Positions 1-8,362 of a stretch of DNA of 64,000 nucleotides are shown here, piece after piece; position 1 is the first letter of the stretch; each line of letters begins with the position of its first letter. Under the pieces are notes generated by a model, which was not told the DNA's origin, ran no database searches, and was given only the letters and a program-made list of their open reading frames with translations. This DNA comes from an uncultured Chitinophagaceae bacterium (GTDB taxonomy: Bacteria; Bacteroidota; Bacteroidia; Chitinophagales; Chitinophagaceae): NCBI GenBank assembly GCA_937873715.1, contig CALMYJ010000004.1:320480-384479 (forward strand), in the 5' to 3' direction. A program made the position numbers and the translations under genes.

Positions 1-296
1 AGGTATTCTATATGATGGATATCGGTAGGGGTTAGGCCAATTTCTTCCAGTTTTTTGATAAGCAGGGTAACGGGTGCTTGGGTAACAGGACAAAATTCTT
101 CAGCAAGTTCGGTCCACTCCCCAATGCCGGTATGGGCATAGCGGAGTATTTCGCCTTCTGATAGTTGAGTAATTGTTTGCAGCAGGTTGCCACAATTGCA
201 GGCACCATGGTGCCCCCAGGCATAGTGTGCTCCCCGGCGCAAACGGGTAGCTGTATCTCTCAATGCTTGTATTAGCTCAACAGTAGGTGTAGCCAT
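1..296 (-). CDS. Conserved hypothetical protein, 3' part cut by the window edge
   Basis: An open frame begins at an ATG at 296 (minus strand) and runs off the left edge without a stop, so only about 98 N-terminal residues are visible. The protein starts MATPTVELIQALRDTATRLR and continues with a Cys/His-rich stretch AWGHHGACNCGNLLQ, then a helical region with GIGEWTELAEEFCPVT. I recognise it only as a conserved hypothetical of the Bacteroidota type. The HHxxCxC cluster could bind a metal, but that is inference. A 63-residue frame on the same strand (32-223) covers the same DNA and is a shadow; the frame chosen here has better protein-like composition. It lies 90 bp downstream of leuS on the same strand and could be co-transcribed with it. 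Confidence 0.7.
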   Translation of the reverse strand, partial: MATPTVELIQALRDTATRLRRGAHYAWGHHGACNCGNLLQTITQLSEGEILRYAHTGIGEWTELAEEFCPVTQAPVTLLIKKLEEIGLTPTDIHHIEY

Positions 297-386
297 AGCA
301 GAATTTTTAATTAAAACAGCCGAAGGCTATATTTTGTTTACACGGTTGTTGATTGCTTTTTAAAAAAAACAAATACCGGGTAAAAA

Positions 387-3134
387 TTACACCACCACAT
401 TCACCATTTTATTTTTTACATAAATGATTTTTTTGGGGGCTTTGCCCTCCAGCCATTTTTGTACAATATCGTTTTGCAGTACTAATTGTTCTACTTCGGT
501 TTGCTGTAAATCCAGCGCAAGGTTAATATTGGTGCGTACTTTACCATTGATGGAAACAGGATATTCTTTGGAAGATTCTGCTGTGTATTTGCTTTCGTAT
601 TGCGGATAAGCAGCATCCAGTATGCTGCCGCTGTTGCCCAACTGGTGCCATAGCTCTTCGGCAATATGCGGTGCATAAGGGGCCAGTAAAACCAGCAGGG
701 ATTGCAGTATTTCTTTTTTATGGCATTTTAAATCGGCCAGTTCATTTACACAAATCATAAATGTACTCACTGCTGTATTGAAGCTGAAGCGCTCTGTATC
801 TTCTTCAATTTTTTTGATGGTTTTGTGCAGCACTTTCAGCTCGGCATCAGTGGCAGTATCGGTGTTCCAAACTTTTCCTTTCTGTTCATCAAAAAACAGG
901 CGCCAGAGCTTGCGCAAAAAACGGTGTACGCCTTCAATGCCTTTGGTATCCCAGGGTTTGCTTTGCTCCACCGGGCCGAGGAACATTTCGTACATACGGA
1001 AAGTGTCGGCGCCGTATTTATTACAAAGTTCATCAGGGTTTACGGTGTTGTATTTTGATTTGGACATTTTTTCGGTTTCCACACCGCAGATGTATTTGCC
1101 GTCTTCTTCTAAAATGAATTCGGCATGTGCGAAATCAGGCTTCCATTTTTTGAATGCCTCAAGATTTAATTCAGTGCCATCAACAAGGTTCACATCAACG
1201 TGTATGGGAACGGTTTCGTAATTGTTTTTTAAACCTGCAGATACATATTTGTTTTCGCCGGTAACCCTGAATACAAACCTTGAGCTCCCCTGTATCATCC
1301 CCTGGTTTACCAGCTTCTTAAACGGTTCGTCGAAGCCGATATGCCCTAAATCATACAAAGCCTTCGTCCACATTCGGCTGTACAATAAATGCCCTACAGC
1401 ATGTTCGGTACCGCCGATATACACATCCACCTGCCCCCAGTAATCGCTGGCCTGGCGGCTACAAAATTCGTTTTCGTTTTTGGGATCCATATACCGCAAA
1501 AAATACCAGGAGGAGCCGGCATAACCGGGCATGGTATTGGTTTCCAGTTCCTCTGCCACCCATTCGGGTATATTGGCCAGCGGGCCTTGTGCATCGGGGC
1601 CGGGGCCATATTTTTCCACATGTGGCAGTTGCAGGGGCAAATCGTTTTCGCCTAATGGATACGCTATGCCGTTTTTCCAGGCTATGGGAAATGGTTCGCC
1701 CCAATAACGCTGGCGGCTAAACGCTGCATCCCTCATTTTATAATTCACCTTACGGGTGCCAATACCCAGCGCTTCCATTTTTTGTATGGCCACTTCCATG
1801 GCCTCTTTCATCACCATACCGTTTAAAAAACCGCTGTTTTCCAAAATGGCCTCCTTGGTGGGGTTGGCTTCTTCGCCATTAAAATGACTGCCGATGATAT
1901 TGGTAACAGGAATATTAAAATGTTGGGCAAATTTAAAATCCCTTTCATCGCCGCAGGGCACAGCCATAATGGCGCCGGTACCATAGCCGGCCAGTACATA
2001 TTCGCTTATCCAGATGGGTATTTCCCTTCCGTCGAATGGGTTGATGGCATAAGCGCCGGTAAAGCAGCCGGTAATTTTTTTCTCGGCCATACGCTCCACA
2101 TCGCTGCGGCTTTTTACATAAGCGATGTATGCTTCAACCGCAGCAGCCTGTGCTTCGGATTTTATTTCATTAATCAGTTCCAGTTCGGGCGCTACCACCA
2201 TAAAGTCAACTCCAAAAATGGTATCGGGCCTGGTGGTATATACCCTCAGTTTTTTATCGGTGTCTTTAATAACAAAATCAATCTCTGCACCACTCGATTT
2301 GCCAATCCAGTTGGTTTGCATATCCTTCATGGCATCACTGAAGTCGATGCGTTCCAGCCCTTCCAGCAGCCTGTCGGCATATTCGGTAATACGCAGGTAC
2401 CATTGGCGCAATTTCTTTTTTACCACGGGATAGCCGCCACGTTCGCTAACGCCGTTTACCACTTCATCATTAGCCAGTACGGTGCCCAGGGCTTCGCACC
2501 AGTTTACTTCGCCATAGCCGCAATAGGCCAGGCGGCACTGCATTAAAATATCCTGTTGGGTTTTTTCATCAAAGCCTTTCCATGCTTCGGCGGTAAATGG
2601 TTGCTGATAAGTGCTTACCGGTGTGGTATTGCCTTCGGTTTCAAATATTTTTACCAGTTCGGTAATTGGCCTTGCTGCATTGGCTTTGCGGTTGTAATAG
2701 GCATTAAAGAGTTGTAAAAAAATCCACTGTGTCCATTTGTAATAATCGGGGTTGCTGGTGCGTACCTCACGGCTCCAGTCGTAGCAAAACCCAATTTTAT
2801 CCAACTGGCTGCGGAAGGTGGCAATATTTTTTTCGGTGGTTACGGCAGGGTGCTGGCCGGTTTCGATGGCATATTGTTCGGCAGGCAGGCCAAAGCTGTC
2901 GTAGCCCATGGGGTGCAGTACATTGTAGCCTTTAAGTCGTTTATAACGGCTGTATATATCCGAAGCAATATAACCTAAAGGATGGCCCACATGCAGGCCG
3001 GCACCGCTGGGGTAGGGAAACATATCCAGCACATAGCATTTAGGCTTGTCGCTTTGGTTGTTTACGGTATAAATGTTTTTGTCCTTCCAGTATTGCTGCC
3101 AGTTTTGCTCTATCTCGTTAAACTTGTATTCCAT
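387..3134 (-). CDS. leuS: Leucyl-tRNA synthetase
   Basis: Cytoplasmic class I aminoacyl-tRNA synthetase that charges tRNA-Leu with leucine. The 915-residue protein carries the ATP-binding signature HVGH at residues 48-51 and the KMSKS loop (EKMSKSKYN) in the last third. An editing (CP1) domain lies between them, with the GTGAIMAVP stretch, and an anticodon-binding C-terminus follows. The start at ATG 3134 gives MEYKFNEIEQNWQQYWKDKN, the usual LeuRS beginning; a longer reading from 3224 adds 30 atypical residues from the intergenic region. The length is slightly above the bacterial average because of an insertion before KMSKS. It is divergent from ftsX. The C-terminus (KMVNVVV) matches the usual LeuRS ending, so the gene is intact. 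Confidence 0.97.
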   Translation of the reverse strand: MEYKFNEIEQNWQQYWKDKNIYTVNNQSDKPKCYVLDMFPYPSGAGLHVGHPLGYIASDIYSRYKRLKGYNVLHPMGYDSFGLPAEQYAIETGQHPAVTTEKNIATFRSQLDKIGFCYDWSREVRTSNPDYYKWTQWIFLQLFNAYYNRKANAARPITELVKIFETEGNTTPVSTYQQPFTAEAWKGFDEKTQQDILMQCRLAYCGYGEVNWCEALGTVLANDEVVNGVSERGGYPVVKKKLRQWYLRITEYADRLLEGLERIDFSDAMKDMQTNWIGKSSGAEIDFVIKDTDKKLRVYTTRPDTIFGVDFMVVAPELELINEIKSEAQAAAVEAYIAYVKSRSDVERMAEKKITGCFTGAYAINPFDGREIPIWISEYVLAGYGTGAIMAVPCGDERDFKFAQHFNIPVTNIIGSHFNGEEANPTKEAILENSGFLNGMVMKEAMEVAIQKMEALGIGTRKVNYKMRDAAFSRQRYWGEPFPIAWKNGIAYPLGENDLPLQLPHVEKYGPGPDAQGPLANIPEWVAEELETNTMPGYAGSSWYFLRYMDPKNENEFCSRQASDYWGQVDVYIGGTEHAVGHLLYSRMWTKALYDLGHIGFDEPFKKLVNQGMIQGSSRFVFRVTGENKYVSAGLKNNYETVPIHVDVNLVDGTELNLEAFKKWKPDFAHAEFILEEDGKYICGVETEKMSKSKYNTVNPDELCNKYGADTFRMYEMFLGPVEQSKPWDTKGIEGVHRFLRKLWRLFFDEQKGKVWNTDTATDAELKVLHKTIKKIEEDTERFSFNTAVSTFMICVNELADLKCHKKEILQSLLVLLAPYAPHIAEELWHQLGNSGSILDAAYPQYESKYTAESSKEYPVSINGKVRTNINLALDLQQTEVEQLVLQNDIVQKWLEGKAPKKIIYVKNKMVNVVV

Positions 3135-3472
3135 TGTTTTTATTTTAACAGTACGGTATGGATGGGCATGCCGTAAAAAAATATATTTGTTGCTGGTTTT
3201 TGGGCGCCGCCAAAAGTACATCAAAGCAGGTAAAATCCTTTACTTTTGCGGCCGTGAGGAGGATAGATGCGGAGGATGGAACACGGAGCATACGGATGGG
3301 AGGGATTGGCACGGGTGAAGGGAGAGGGATGATGGAAAATGGATTGATGCGGATGATGGAACACAGATGATACAGATAACACGGATGGATACGGGAGAGG
3401 GGATGTAAATGTTGCAGGGGGTGAAAAGGTATCATAAGCGTGGAAACAAACAAATTCAATAAACAAATCAAT
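3135..3472. other. leuS-ftsX divergent intergenic region
   Basis: This 338-bp non-coding stretch separates the divergent leuS and ftsX starts. It contains two -7-like boxes in opposite orientation: TACTTTTG on the minus strand at 3211-3218 facing leuS and TACTTTTG on the plus strand at 3241-3248 facing ftsX. A purine-rich imperfect repeat follows (see separate entry). Open frames here (for example 3145-3504 minus) are low-complexity by-products of the repeat and are not called. Neither -7 box has a good TTTG box at the expected spacing. Confidence 0.5.
3266..3398. repeat. Imperfect GGATG/ACACGGATG-rich direct repeat
   Basis: Two related units, 3266-3302 and 3346-3398, both begin GATGCGGA(G/T)GATGGAACAC and contain ACACGGATG- or ACACAGATGATACAG-type words, joined by a GGATGG-rich spacer. 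Strong strand asymmetry (G+A rich on the plus strand) and lack of coding character suggest an intergenic repeat element inside the ftsX leader. Similar ACACAGAT/ACGGAT words occur between genes in other bacterial genomes; that comparison is from memory and is not tested here. Confidence 0.55.
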
Positions 3473-4354
3473 ATGGCTTTATACGGCAAAACCCCTTCGG
3501 CCAAACGCAGTAAACCCTCATATGCTTACGCCATTGTTGGTGTAGCGCTGGTGCTTTTTCTCTTTGGTATTGTAGGATGGCTTTTTCTTAACCTCAAAAA
3601 ATCCAGCGAAATATTCCGGGAAAATATACAGTTGCATGCCTGGATAGCACCTTCCGCCTCAAAAAAGCAAATTGACAGCCTTGAAAAATTTATAAGCAGT
3701 CAGCCCTTTGTAAAAAAAGCGGAGTATGTTACTAAAGAAAAAGCTGTAGCCAAGTGGAATGCCGAAAACGACAGCTCCTGGAAAAAATTTATTACCAATA
3801 ACCCCCTGCCCGAAAGTGTAGACTTTTATGTAAAGGCAGAGTATATGGAAAAAGACAGTCTTATTCAATTAGGACAAATACTCGAAAGCAATTTTGCCGG
3901 CATTGTTTCAGAATTTCAATATCATAAGGAAACCATCACCAACGTAAGTTCGCTTACAAAATATGTAGCTTCCTTTATCCTGATTGTAGCCATCATCTTA
4001 TCTATCATTGTAATTATATCAATAGATAATACCATCAGGCTTGCCATGTACAGCAACCGGTTTTTAATTAAAACCATGCAGATGGTAGGCGCCACCCGAA
4101 GCTTTATTGCCCGGCCACTCAATGTAAGGGCCATCATCAACGGCCTTATTGCTGCCGGCATCGCTATTGCTGCAGTATTTGCAGTTATTATCCTTGTTGA
4201 AAAATTTGTACCCTGGATTAAATTACTTCGGGATACTTCAAATATGTTTATCATCATCATCGGTATTATCATCCTGGGTGTATCCATTTCATGGTTCAGC
4301 ACACAGCGCTCAGTATTAAAATACCTGAAGATGAAACTGGATGATTTGTATTAA
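3473..4354 (+). CDS. ftsX: FtsX-like cell-division permease
   Basis: Inner-membrane FtsX-family protein, expected to pair with the ATPase FtsE to regulate septal peptidoglycan hydrolases. About 293 residues: a cytoplasmic N-terminus, TM1 at roughly residues 19-40 (AIVGVALVLFLFGIVGWLFL), an extracytoplasmic domain containing the SLEKFISSQPFVKKAEYVTKEKA stretch typical of FtsX, then three TM helices in the C-terminal half. I chose ATG 3473 (MALYGKTPSAKRSKPSY); a GTG at 3440 would add 11 residues. No ftsE is present nearby; in Bacteroidota ftsE is commonly unlinked. It is followed closely by a DUF3098 gene and uppP, consistent with an envelope operon. Confidence 0.88.
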   Translation: MALYGKTPSAKRSKPSYAYAIVGVALVLFLFGIVGWLFLNLKKSSEIFRENIQLHAWIAPSASKKQIDSLEKFISSQPFVKKAEYVTKEKAVAKWNAENDSSWKKFITNNPLPESVDFYVKAEYMEKDSLIQLGQILESNFAGIVSEFQYHKETITNVSSLTKYVASFILIVAIILSIIVIISIDNTIRLAMYSNRFLIKTMQMVGATRSFIARPLNVRAIINGLIAAGIAIAAVFAVIILVEKFVPWIKLLRDTSNMFIIIIGIIILGVSISWFSTQRSVLKYLKMKLDDLY

Positions 4355-4401
4355 ACCGTTTTAGAAATATTAACGTTATTTGCACCACAAAACAGCAATC
4401 G

Positions 4402-4668
4402 ATGAGCACAGCAAAAAAAAATACTGCCGCACCAAAATCCAACCCGCTTTTTGGCAAAACCAATTATACCTGGATGCTGGTAGGCATAGTGGTAATGGCC
4501 ATTGGCTTCTTTTTAATGGCGGGTGGTAAAAGCGCCGATCCTGCAGTATTCAATGATGATGAAATTTACAGCACCACAAGAATTACCATAGCCCCCCTGC
4601 TGATTGTAGCGGGCTTTGTGATAGAAATTTTCGCCATCATGAAAAAGCCAAAAGAAGCCGCAGTGTAG
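4402..4668 (+). CDS. DUF3098 small membrane protein
   Basis: 88-residue protein with two predicted TM helices (residues about 24-42, WMLVGIVVMAIGFFLMAGG, and 64-80). The NPLFGKTNYTWML lead-in and the spacing match the Bacteroidota DUF3098 family. Its function is unknown. It sits 47 bp after ftsX and 82 bp before uppP on the same strand, so an operon is likely. The recurrent ftsX-DUF3098-uppP order hints at a role in cell-envelope biogenesis, but this is context inference only. Confidence 0.85.
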   Translation: MSTAKKNTAAPKSNPLFGKTNYTWMLVGIVVMAIGFFLMAGGKSADPAVFNDDEIYSTTRITIAPLLIVAGFVIEIFAIMKKPKEAAV

Positions 4669-4750
4669 CAGCTATTCATTTCTGTAAAATAAAATTGTAC
4701 AAAGGCACTGTATATTGCAGTGCTTTTTATTTATACCAAATACCAGGCTA

Positions 4751-5554
4751 ATGAATACGTTCCAGGCTATTGTAACGGCTATTGTTGAGGGCTTAACAGA
4801 GTTTATTCCAATTTCATCTACAGCACACATGCGCTTTACCGGGCCGCTTATCGGGCTGGATGATAGTACAGCTTTTGTAAAAATGTACGAAGTGGTTATA
4901 CAACTGGCTGCCATACTTGCCGTAGTGGTATTGTACCGCAAAAAGTTTTTAAATTTTTCCAATACATCGTTTTACCTCAAATTAATATTGGCTATGGTAC
5001 CGGCCATCATTGCCGGCCTCCTGTTGAAAAAACATATTGATGCAGCATTAGACAACCTGCAGGTAATTGCATTTGTAATGATTGGCGGCGGTATTGTCTT
5101 TTTGTTTATCGACCGGGTATTTAAAAATGCCGGTAACAAACAGGATACCGAAGTGAGTTATAAAAAAGCTTTTATCATTGGTTGCGGCCAGGTGCTATCC
5201 ATTATTTTCCCCGGGTTAAGCCGCAGCGCTGCAACCATCATTACCGGCATGTCGCAAAAACTCAGCCGCCAGGATGCCGCAGAGTTTTCATTCTTCCTGG
5301 CAGTGCCCACCATGTTTGCCGCATCGGTTAAATCGTTTTGGGATGTATACAAGGAGCAGCCCGAAGTGCTGAATAGCGGCAACCTTTCCACCCTGCTTAT
5401 TGGTAGTGCCGTATCTTTCATTGTGGCATTGCTGGCCATCAAATTTTTTATCGGGTTTTTAAAAAAACATGGCTTCTTTGTGTGGGGTGTTTACAGGATT
5501 ATTATCGGTATACTTATACTGGTGCTGATAGCAGCAGGCATTATACACAACTAA
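4751..5554 (+). CDS. uppP: Undecaprenyl-diphosphate phosphatase (UppP/BacA family)
   Basis: Integral inner-membrane phosphatase that converts undecaprenyl diphosphate to the monophosphate for recycling the peptidoglycan/glycan lipid carrier. The 267-residue protein has the two family signatures: EGLTEFIPISSTAHM near residues 14-28 and PGLSRSAATI in the central part. About eight hydrophobic helices follow the normal pattern. The start at ATG 4751 (MNTFQAIVTAIVEGLTEF) places the first motif at the usual position; the open frame extends 12 codons upstream but those residues are not family-like. It is the third gene of a plus-strand run with ftsX and DUF3098. Confidence 0.95.
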   Translation: MNTFQAIVTAIVEGLTEFIPISSTAHMRFTGPLIGLDDSTAFVKMYEVVIQLAAILAVVVLYRKKFLNFSNTSFYLKLILAMVPAIIAGLLLKKHIDAALDNLQVIAFVMIGGGIVFLFIDRVFKNAGNKQDTEVSYKKAFIIGCGQVLSIIFPGLSRSAATIITGMSQKLSRQDAAEFSFFLAVPTMFAASVKSFWDVYKEQPEVLNSGNLSTLLIGSAVSFIVALLAIKFFIGFLKKHGFFVWGVYRIIIGILILVLIAAGIIHN

Positions 5555-5581
5555 TACTTATTTTGGTATCAAAATAAATAC

Positions 5582-6862
5582 ATGCACACGGCTTCAAAAA
5601 AAGTAATCAACGGTTGGGCCATGTACGACTGGGCCAATTCGGTATACAACCTGGTAATTACCACTACATTTTTTCCTGCATATTACGCTGCGGTTACAAG
5701 TATCGAAAAATTCCCGGATGGGGTACATTTTTTAGGTCGACATTTTGTAAATACTGAGTTGAAAGATTATGTACTGGCCTTTGGTTTTCTCATCATCGCA
5801 CTGCTTTCGCCCATACTCTCCTCTATTGCCGATTACAAAGGGAATAAGAAAAATTTCATGCGCTTTTTTTGTTATCTCGGCGCTGCAAGCTGCTCTCTTA
5901 TGTATTTTTTTGATGAGCATCATGTAACGCTGGGGCTGATGTGCTTTATGTTTGCCGGTATTGGCTTTTATGGCAGCCAGGTATTTTATAACTCTTACCT
6001 GCCCGATATTGCTGCCGAAGCTGATATGGACAGGGTGAGTGCCAAAGGGTATTCCATGGGTTATATCGGTAGTGTGCTGATGCAGATGATTGGCTTTGCA
6101 CTGGTGATGCTGATGCCGGATAGTACATTGCCTTTAAAACTTACCTTTTTGCTGGTAGGCATCTGGTGGGTATGCTTTGCTCAAATTACATTTAAAGTGC
6201 TGCCGATAAGCCCTGTAAAAGAACGGCAACAAAAAACACATGTGCTGGTCAATGGCTTTAAGGAATTAAAACTGGTATGGAACCAGGTGCGCCACATGCC
6301 GGTGTTGAAGCGCTTTTTAGCTGCATTCTTTTTTTACAGCATGGGGGTGCAAACGGTGATGCTGGTTGCCATAGATTTTGGTATCAAGGAATTAAAACTG
6401 CCCAATGCCAATTTGATTATTGCCGCAGTAGTGATTCAGTTAGTGGCCATTGCGGGTGCCTACGGTATGTCGGCACTTTCGGCCAAATATGGCAATGTCC
6501 GGGTGCTGCTCTTTACCGTATTGCTGTGGATTGGGGTATGCGTTACCGGTTACTTCATTACCACCGAACTGCATTTTTATATCCTGGCTTCGCTGGTGGG
6601 CCTGGTAATGGGTGGTATACAATCGCTCAGCCGCTCTACATACAGCAAGCTGATGCCCGAAACTAAAGACACGGCTTCGTTCTTTAGTTTTTATGATGTT
6701 ACCGAAAAGCTGGCTATTGTTGTTGGTTTGTTTTCATTTGGGTTTATAGAAGGCATCAGCAGTATCCGCCAGTCTATACTGGCGCTGATTGTATTTTTTG
6801 TGCTGGGTTTTGTTTTTTTATTATTTACTGCTGTAAAACAAAAAAAATTAACCACTGCCTGA
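5582..6862 (+). CDS. MFS transporter, UMF1 (Atg22-like) family
   Basis: 426-residue polytopic membrane protein with about 12 hydrophobic segments. The N-terminus KKVINGWAMYDWANSVYNLV is characteristic of the UMF1/Atg22-like branch of the major facilitator superfamily (the MYDWANS motif). The C-terminal half contains the GGIQSLSRSTYSKLMP signature. The substrate is not predictable; eukaryotic relatives export amino acids from the vacuole. It begins 27 bp after uppP and ends 1 bp before the next gene, so it is probably co-transcribed with the MBL-fold hydrolase that follows. Confidence 0.9.
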   Translation: MHTASKKVINGWAMYDWANSVYNLVITTTFFPAYYAAVTSIEKFPDGVHFLGRHFVNTELKDYVLAFGFLIIALLSPILSSIADYKGNKKNFMRFFCYLGAASCSLMYFFDEHHVTLGLMCFMFAGIGFYGSQVFYNSYLPDIAAEADMDRVSAKGYSMGYIGSVLMQMIGFALVMLMPDSTLPLKLTFLLVGIWWVCFAQITFKVLPISPVKERQQKTHVLVNGFKELKLVWNQVRHMPVLKRFLAAFFFYSMGVQTVMLVAIDFGIKELKLPNANLIIAAVVIQLVAIAGAYGMSALSAKYGNVRVLLFTVLLWIGVCVTGYFITTELHFYILASLVGLVMGGIQSLSRSTYSKLMPETKDTASFFSFYDVTEKLAIVVGLFSFGFIEGISSIRQSILALIVFFVLGFVFLLFTAVKQKKLTTA

Positions 6863-6863
6863 T

Positions 6864-7736
6864 ATGAAACTATATACCATTAATACGGGCTACTTTAAAT
6901 TAGATGGCGGTGCTATGTTTGGTGTAGTGCCTAAAAGTATCTGGAACAAACTGAATCCTGCTGATGAAAACAATATGTGCTCCTGGGCGCTGCGTTGCCT
7001 GCTGATAGAGGATGAGGGCAAATTGATTTTGATTGATACCGGCATGGGGGATAAGCAGGATGCAAAATTTTTTGGTCATTATTACCTGCATGGCGATGAC
7101 AGCCTGCAAAAATCACTGGCCCTGCATGGCTACAGCCCTGATGATATTACCGATGTAGTATTAACCCATCTTCATTTTGACCATTGCGGCGGTTGTATAA
7201 AAAGGGAAGGCGACAGTTTAGTGCCCGTATTTAACAAGGCAACCTACTGGAGCAACGCCATACACTGGCAATGGGCCACACAGCCCAACGATAGGGAGAA
7301 AGCCAGTTTTTTAAAGGAAAATATTTTACCCATACAGCAAAGCGGCCGGTTGCAGTTGGTGCCGGTAAGCGATGCTGATCCTTTAGCCAATGGCTACCGT
7401 ACTATTCCTTCCGGTATCAGCAGCCATCTTTCTTTTATAATCGTTAATGGTCATACCGGTGCCATGATGCTGCCGGTGATACAATACAGGGATAAAACAA
7501 TAGTGTATATGGCCGACCTGCTGCCATCAGCCGCACACATACCCCTGCCTTATGTAATGGGCTACGATATGTTTCCACTCACTACCCTGCAGGAAAAAAA
7601 GATTTTTTTAGCAGAGGCACTTGCCCAACAGTTTATACTCTTTTTTGAACACGACCCCAAAATAGAATGTTGCACCCTGCAGCAAACCGAAAAAGGCATA
7701 CGCCCCCATCATAGTTTTACACTGGCAGAAATTTAA
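6864..7736 (+). CDS. MBL-fold metallo-hydrolase
   Basis: 290-residue metallo-beta-lactamase-fold protein, cytoplasmic (no signal peptide). The metal motif HLHFDH (in VVLTHLHFDHCGGC) gives the first-site ligands. The conserved NGHTGAMML and YMADLLPSAAHIPLPYVMGYD blocks supply the later ligands and match the lactonase/YtnP-like subgroup. LLIEDEGKLILIDTGMGD is the usual first beta-strand pair. Such enzymes hydrolyse lactones, esters or phosphodiesters; the actual substrate is unknown. It starts immediately after the MFS gene, suggesting translational coupling and possibly a shared substrate. Confidence 0.88.
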   Translation: MKLYTINTGYFKLDGGAMFGVVPKSIWNKLNPADENNMCSWALRCLLIEDEGKLILIDTGMGDKQDAKFFGHYYLHGDDSLQKSLALHGYSPDDITDVVLTHLHFDHCGGCIKREGDSLVPVFNKATYWSNAIHWQWATQPNDREKASFLKENILPIQQSGRLQLVPVSDADPLANGYRTIPSGISSHLSFIIVNGHTGAMMLPVIQYRDKTIVYMADLLPSAAHIPLPYVMGYDMFPLTTLQEKKIFLAEALAQQFILFFEHDPKIECCTLQQTEKGIRPHHSFTLAEI

Positions 7737-7766
7737 ATGAACCGGTAAAGATTATTTTCCGGTTGT

Positions 7767-7792
7767 GCAACGGTTGCCCTGCAGCGGTTGTC
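7767..7792 (+). promoter_or_regulatory. Putative ECF promoter GCAAC-N18-GTC before the sigma gene
   Basis: GCAAC at 7767-7771 and GTC at 7790-7792 are separated by exactly 18 bases, ending 15 bases before the sigma-factor ATG. An element with the same two boxes and the same spacer lies before the downstream lipoprotein gene (9720-9745), and in both GTC is followed by AGC and preceded by TT. AAC-containing -35 boxes are general for ECF sigma factors. Autoregulation is the natural reading but is an inference. Confidence 0.5.
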
Positions 7793-7807
7793 AGCATTTT
7801 TTGAATA

Positions 7808-8362
7808 ATGGATTTTTCACAACTGGTAAAAGATTGCCTCAAGCAAAAACCAATTGCCCAACGGCAGTTGTATGCTCATTTTGCACCATTGATGATGGGG
7901 GTATGCTATCGCTATACCAAATCGGTTACCGATGCTGAGGATGTGCTGCAGGAAGGTTTTGTAAAAGTATTCAGGAGCCTGCACAGTTACAAGGGCGATG
8001 GTGAACTGGGGGCCTGGATAAGGCGGATTATGGTTACTACAGCGCTTAACTATTTAAAACGGCATAAAAAATACAGGGCGGAAATGTTGTTTACCGAAGC
8101 GCCGCTGCATCCTGTAACCGACGAAAACCCGGCATTGCAGCTTGATGCCAAACAATTAGCGGAGTTGATACGGCAATTACCCACAGGGTATCAAACCATT
8201 TTTAACCTGTATGCCGTAGAAGGATTTACCCATGTGGAAATTGGGCAGATGCTGGGGATTAGTGACGGAACCTCCAAATCGCAGTACAGCCGGGCAAGAG
8301 CATTGCTCACCGAATGGATACATCAAATAAACAGAAAAGTGGAACAGTATGCCGGAAAATAA
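7808..8362 (+). CDS. ECF-family RNA polymerase sigma factor
   Basis: 184-residue sigma-70 family protein of ECF size. Region 2 spans roughly residues 10-85 (APLMMGVCYRYTKSVTDAEDVLQEGFVKVF, the core-binding part, then GAWIRRIMVTTALNYL). Region 4 spans roughly residues 120-170 (LPTGYQTIFNLYAVEGFTHVEIGQMLGI, a helix-turn-helix). It overlaps the next gene by 14 bp, so the pair is translationally coupled, as expected of a sigma factor and its anti-sigma partner. A possible autoregulatory promoter (GCAAC-N18-GTC) sits just upstream. The class resembles Bacteroidota ECF factors linked to envelope homeostasis. Confidence 0.93.
   Translation: MDFSQLVKDCLKQKPIAQRQLYAHFAPLMMGVCYRYTKSVTDAEDVLQEGFVKVFRSLHSYKGDGELGAWIRRIMVTTALNYLKRHKKYRAEMLFTEAPLHPVTDENPALQLDAKQLAELIRQLPTGYQTIFNLYAVEGFTHVEIGQMLGISDGTSKSQYSRARALLTEWIHQINRKVEQYAGK

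Noticed and set aside
32..223. 63-codon frame on the minus strand at the left edge
   Set aside because: The overlapping frame starting at 296 has normal protein composition and extends past the window edge; this one is a shadow.
387..3134. Possible group of transfer-derived genes around leuS
   Set aside because: Genes are standard housekeeping with no change in composition that I could see by eye.
3145..3504. 119-codon minus-strand frame between leuS and ftsX
   Set aside because: Composition is driven by the GGATG-rich repeat (runs of His/Pro/Ser), and it overlaps the start of ftsX.
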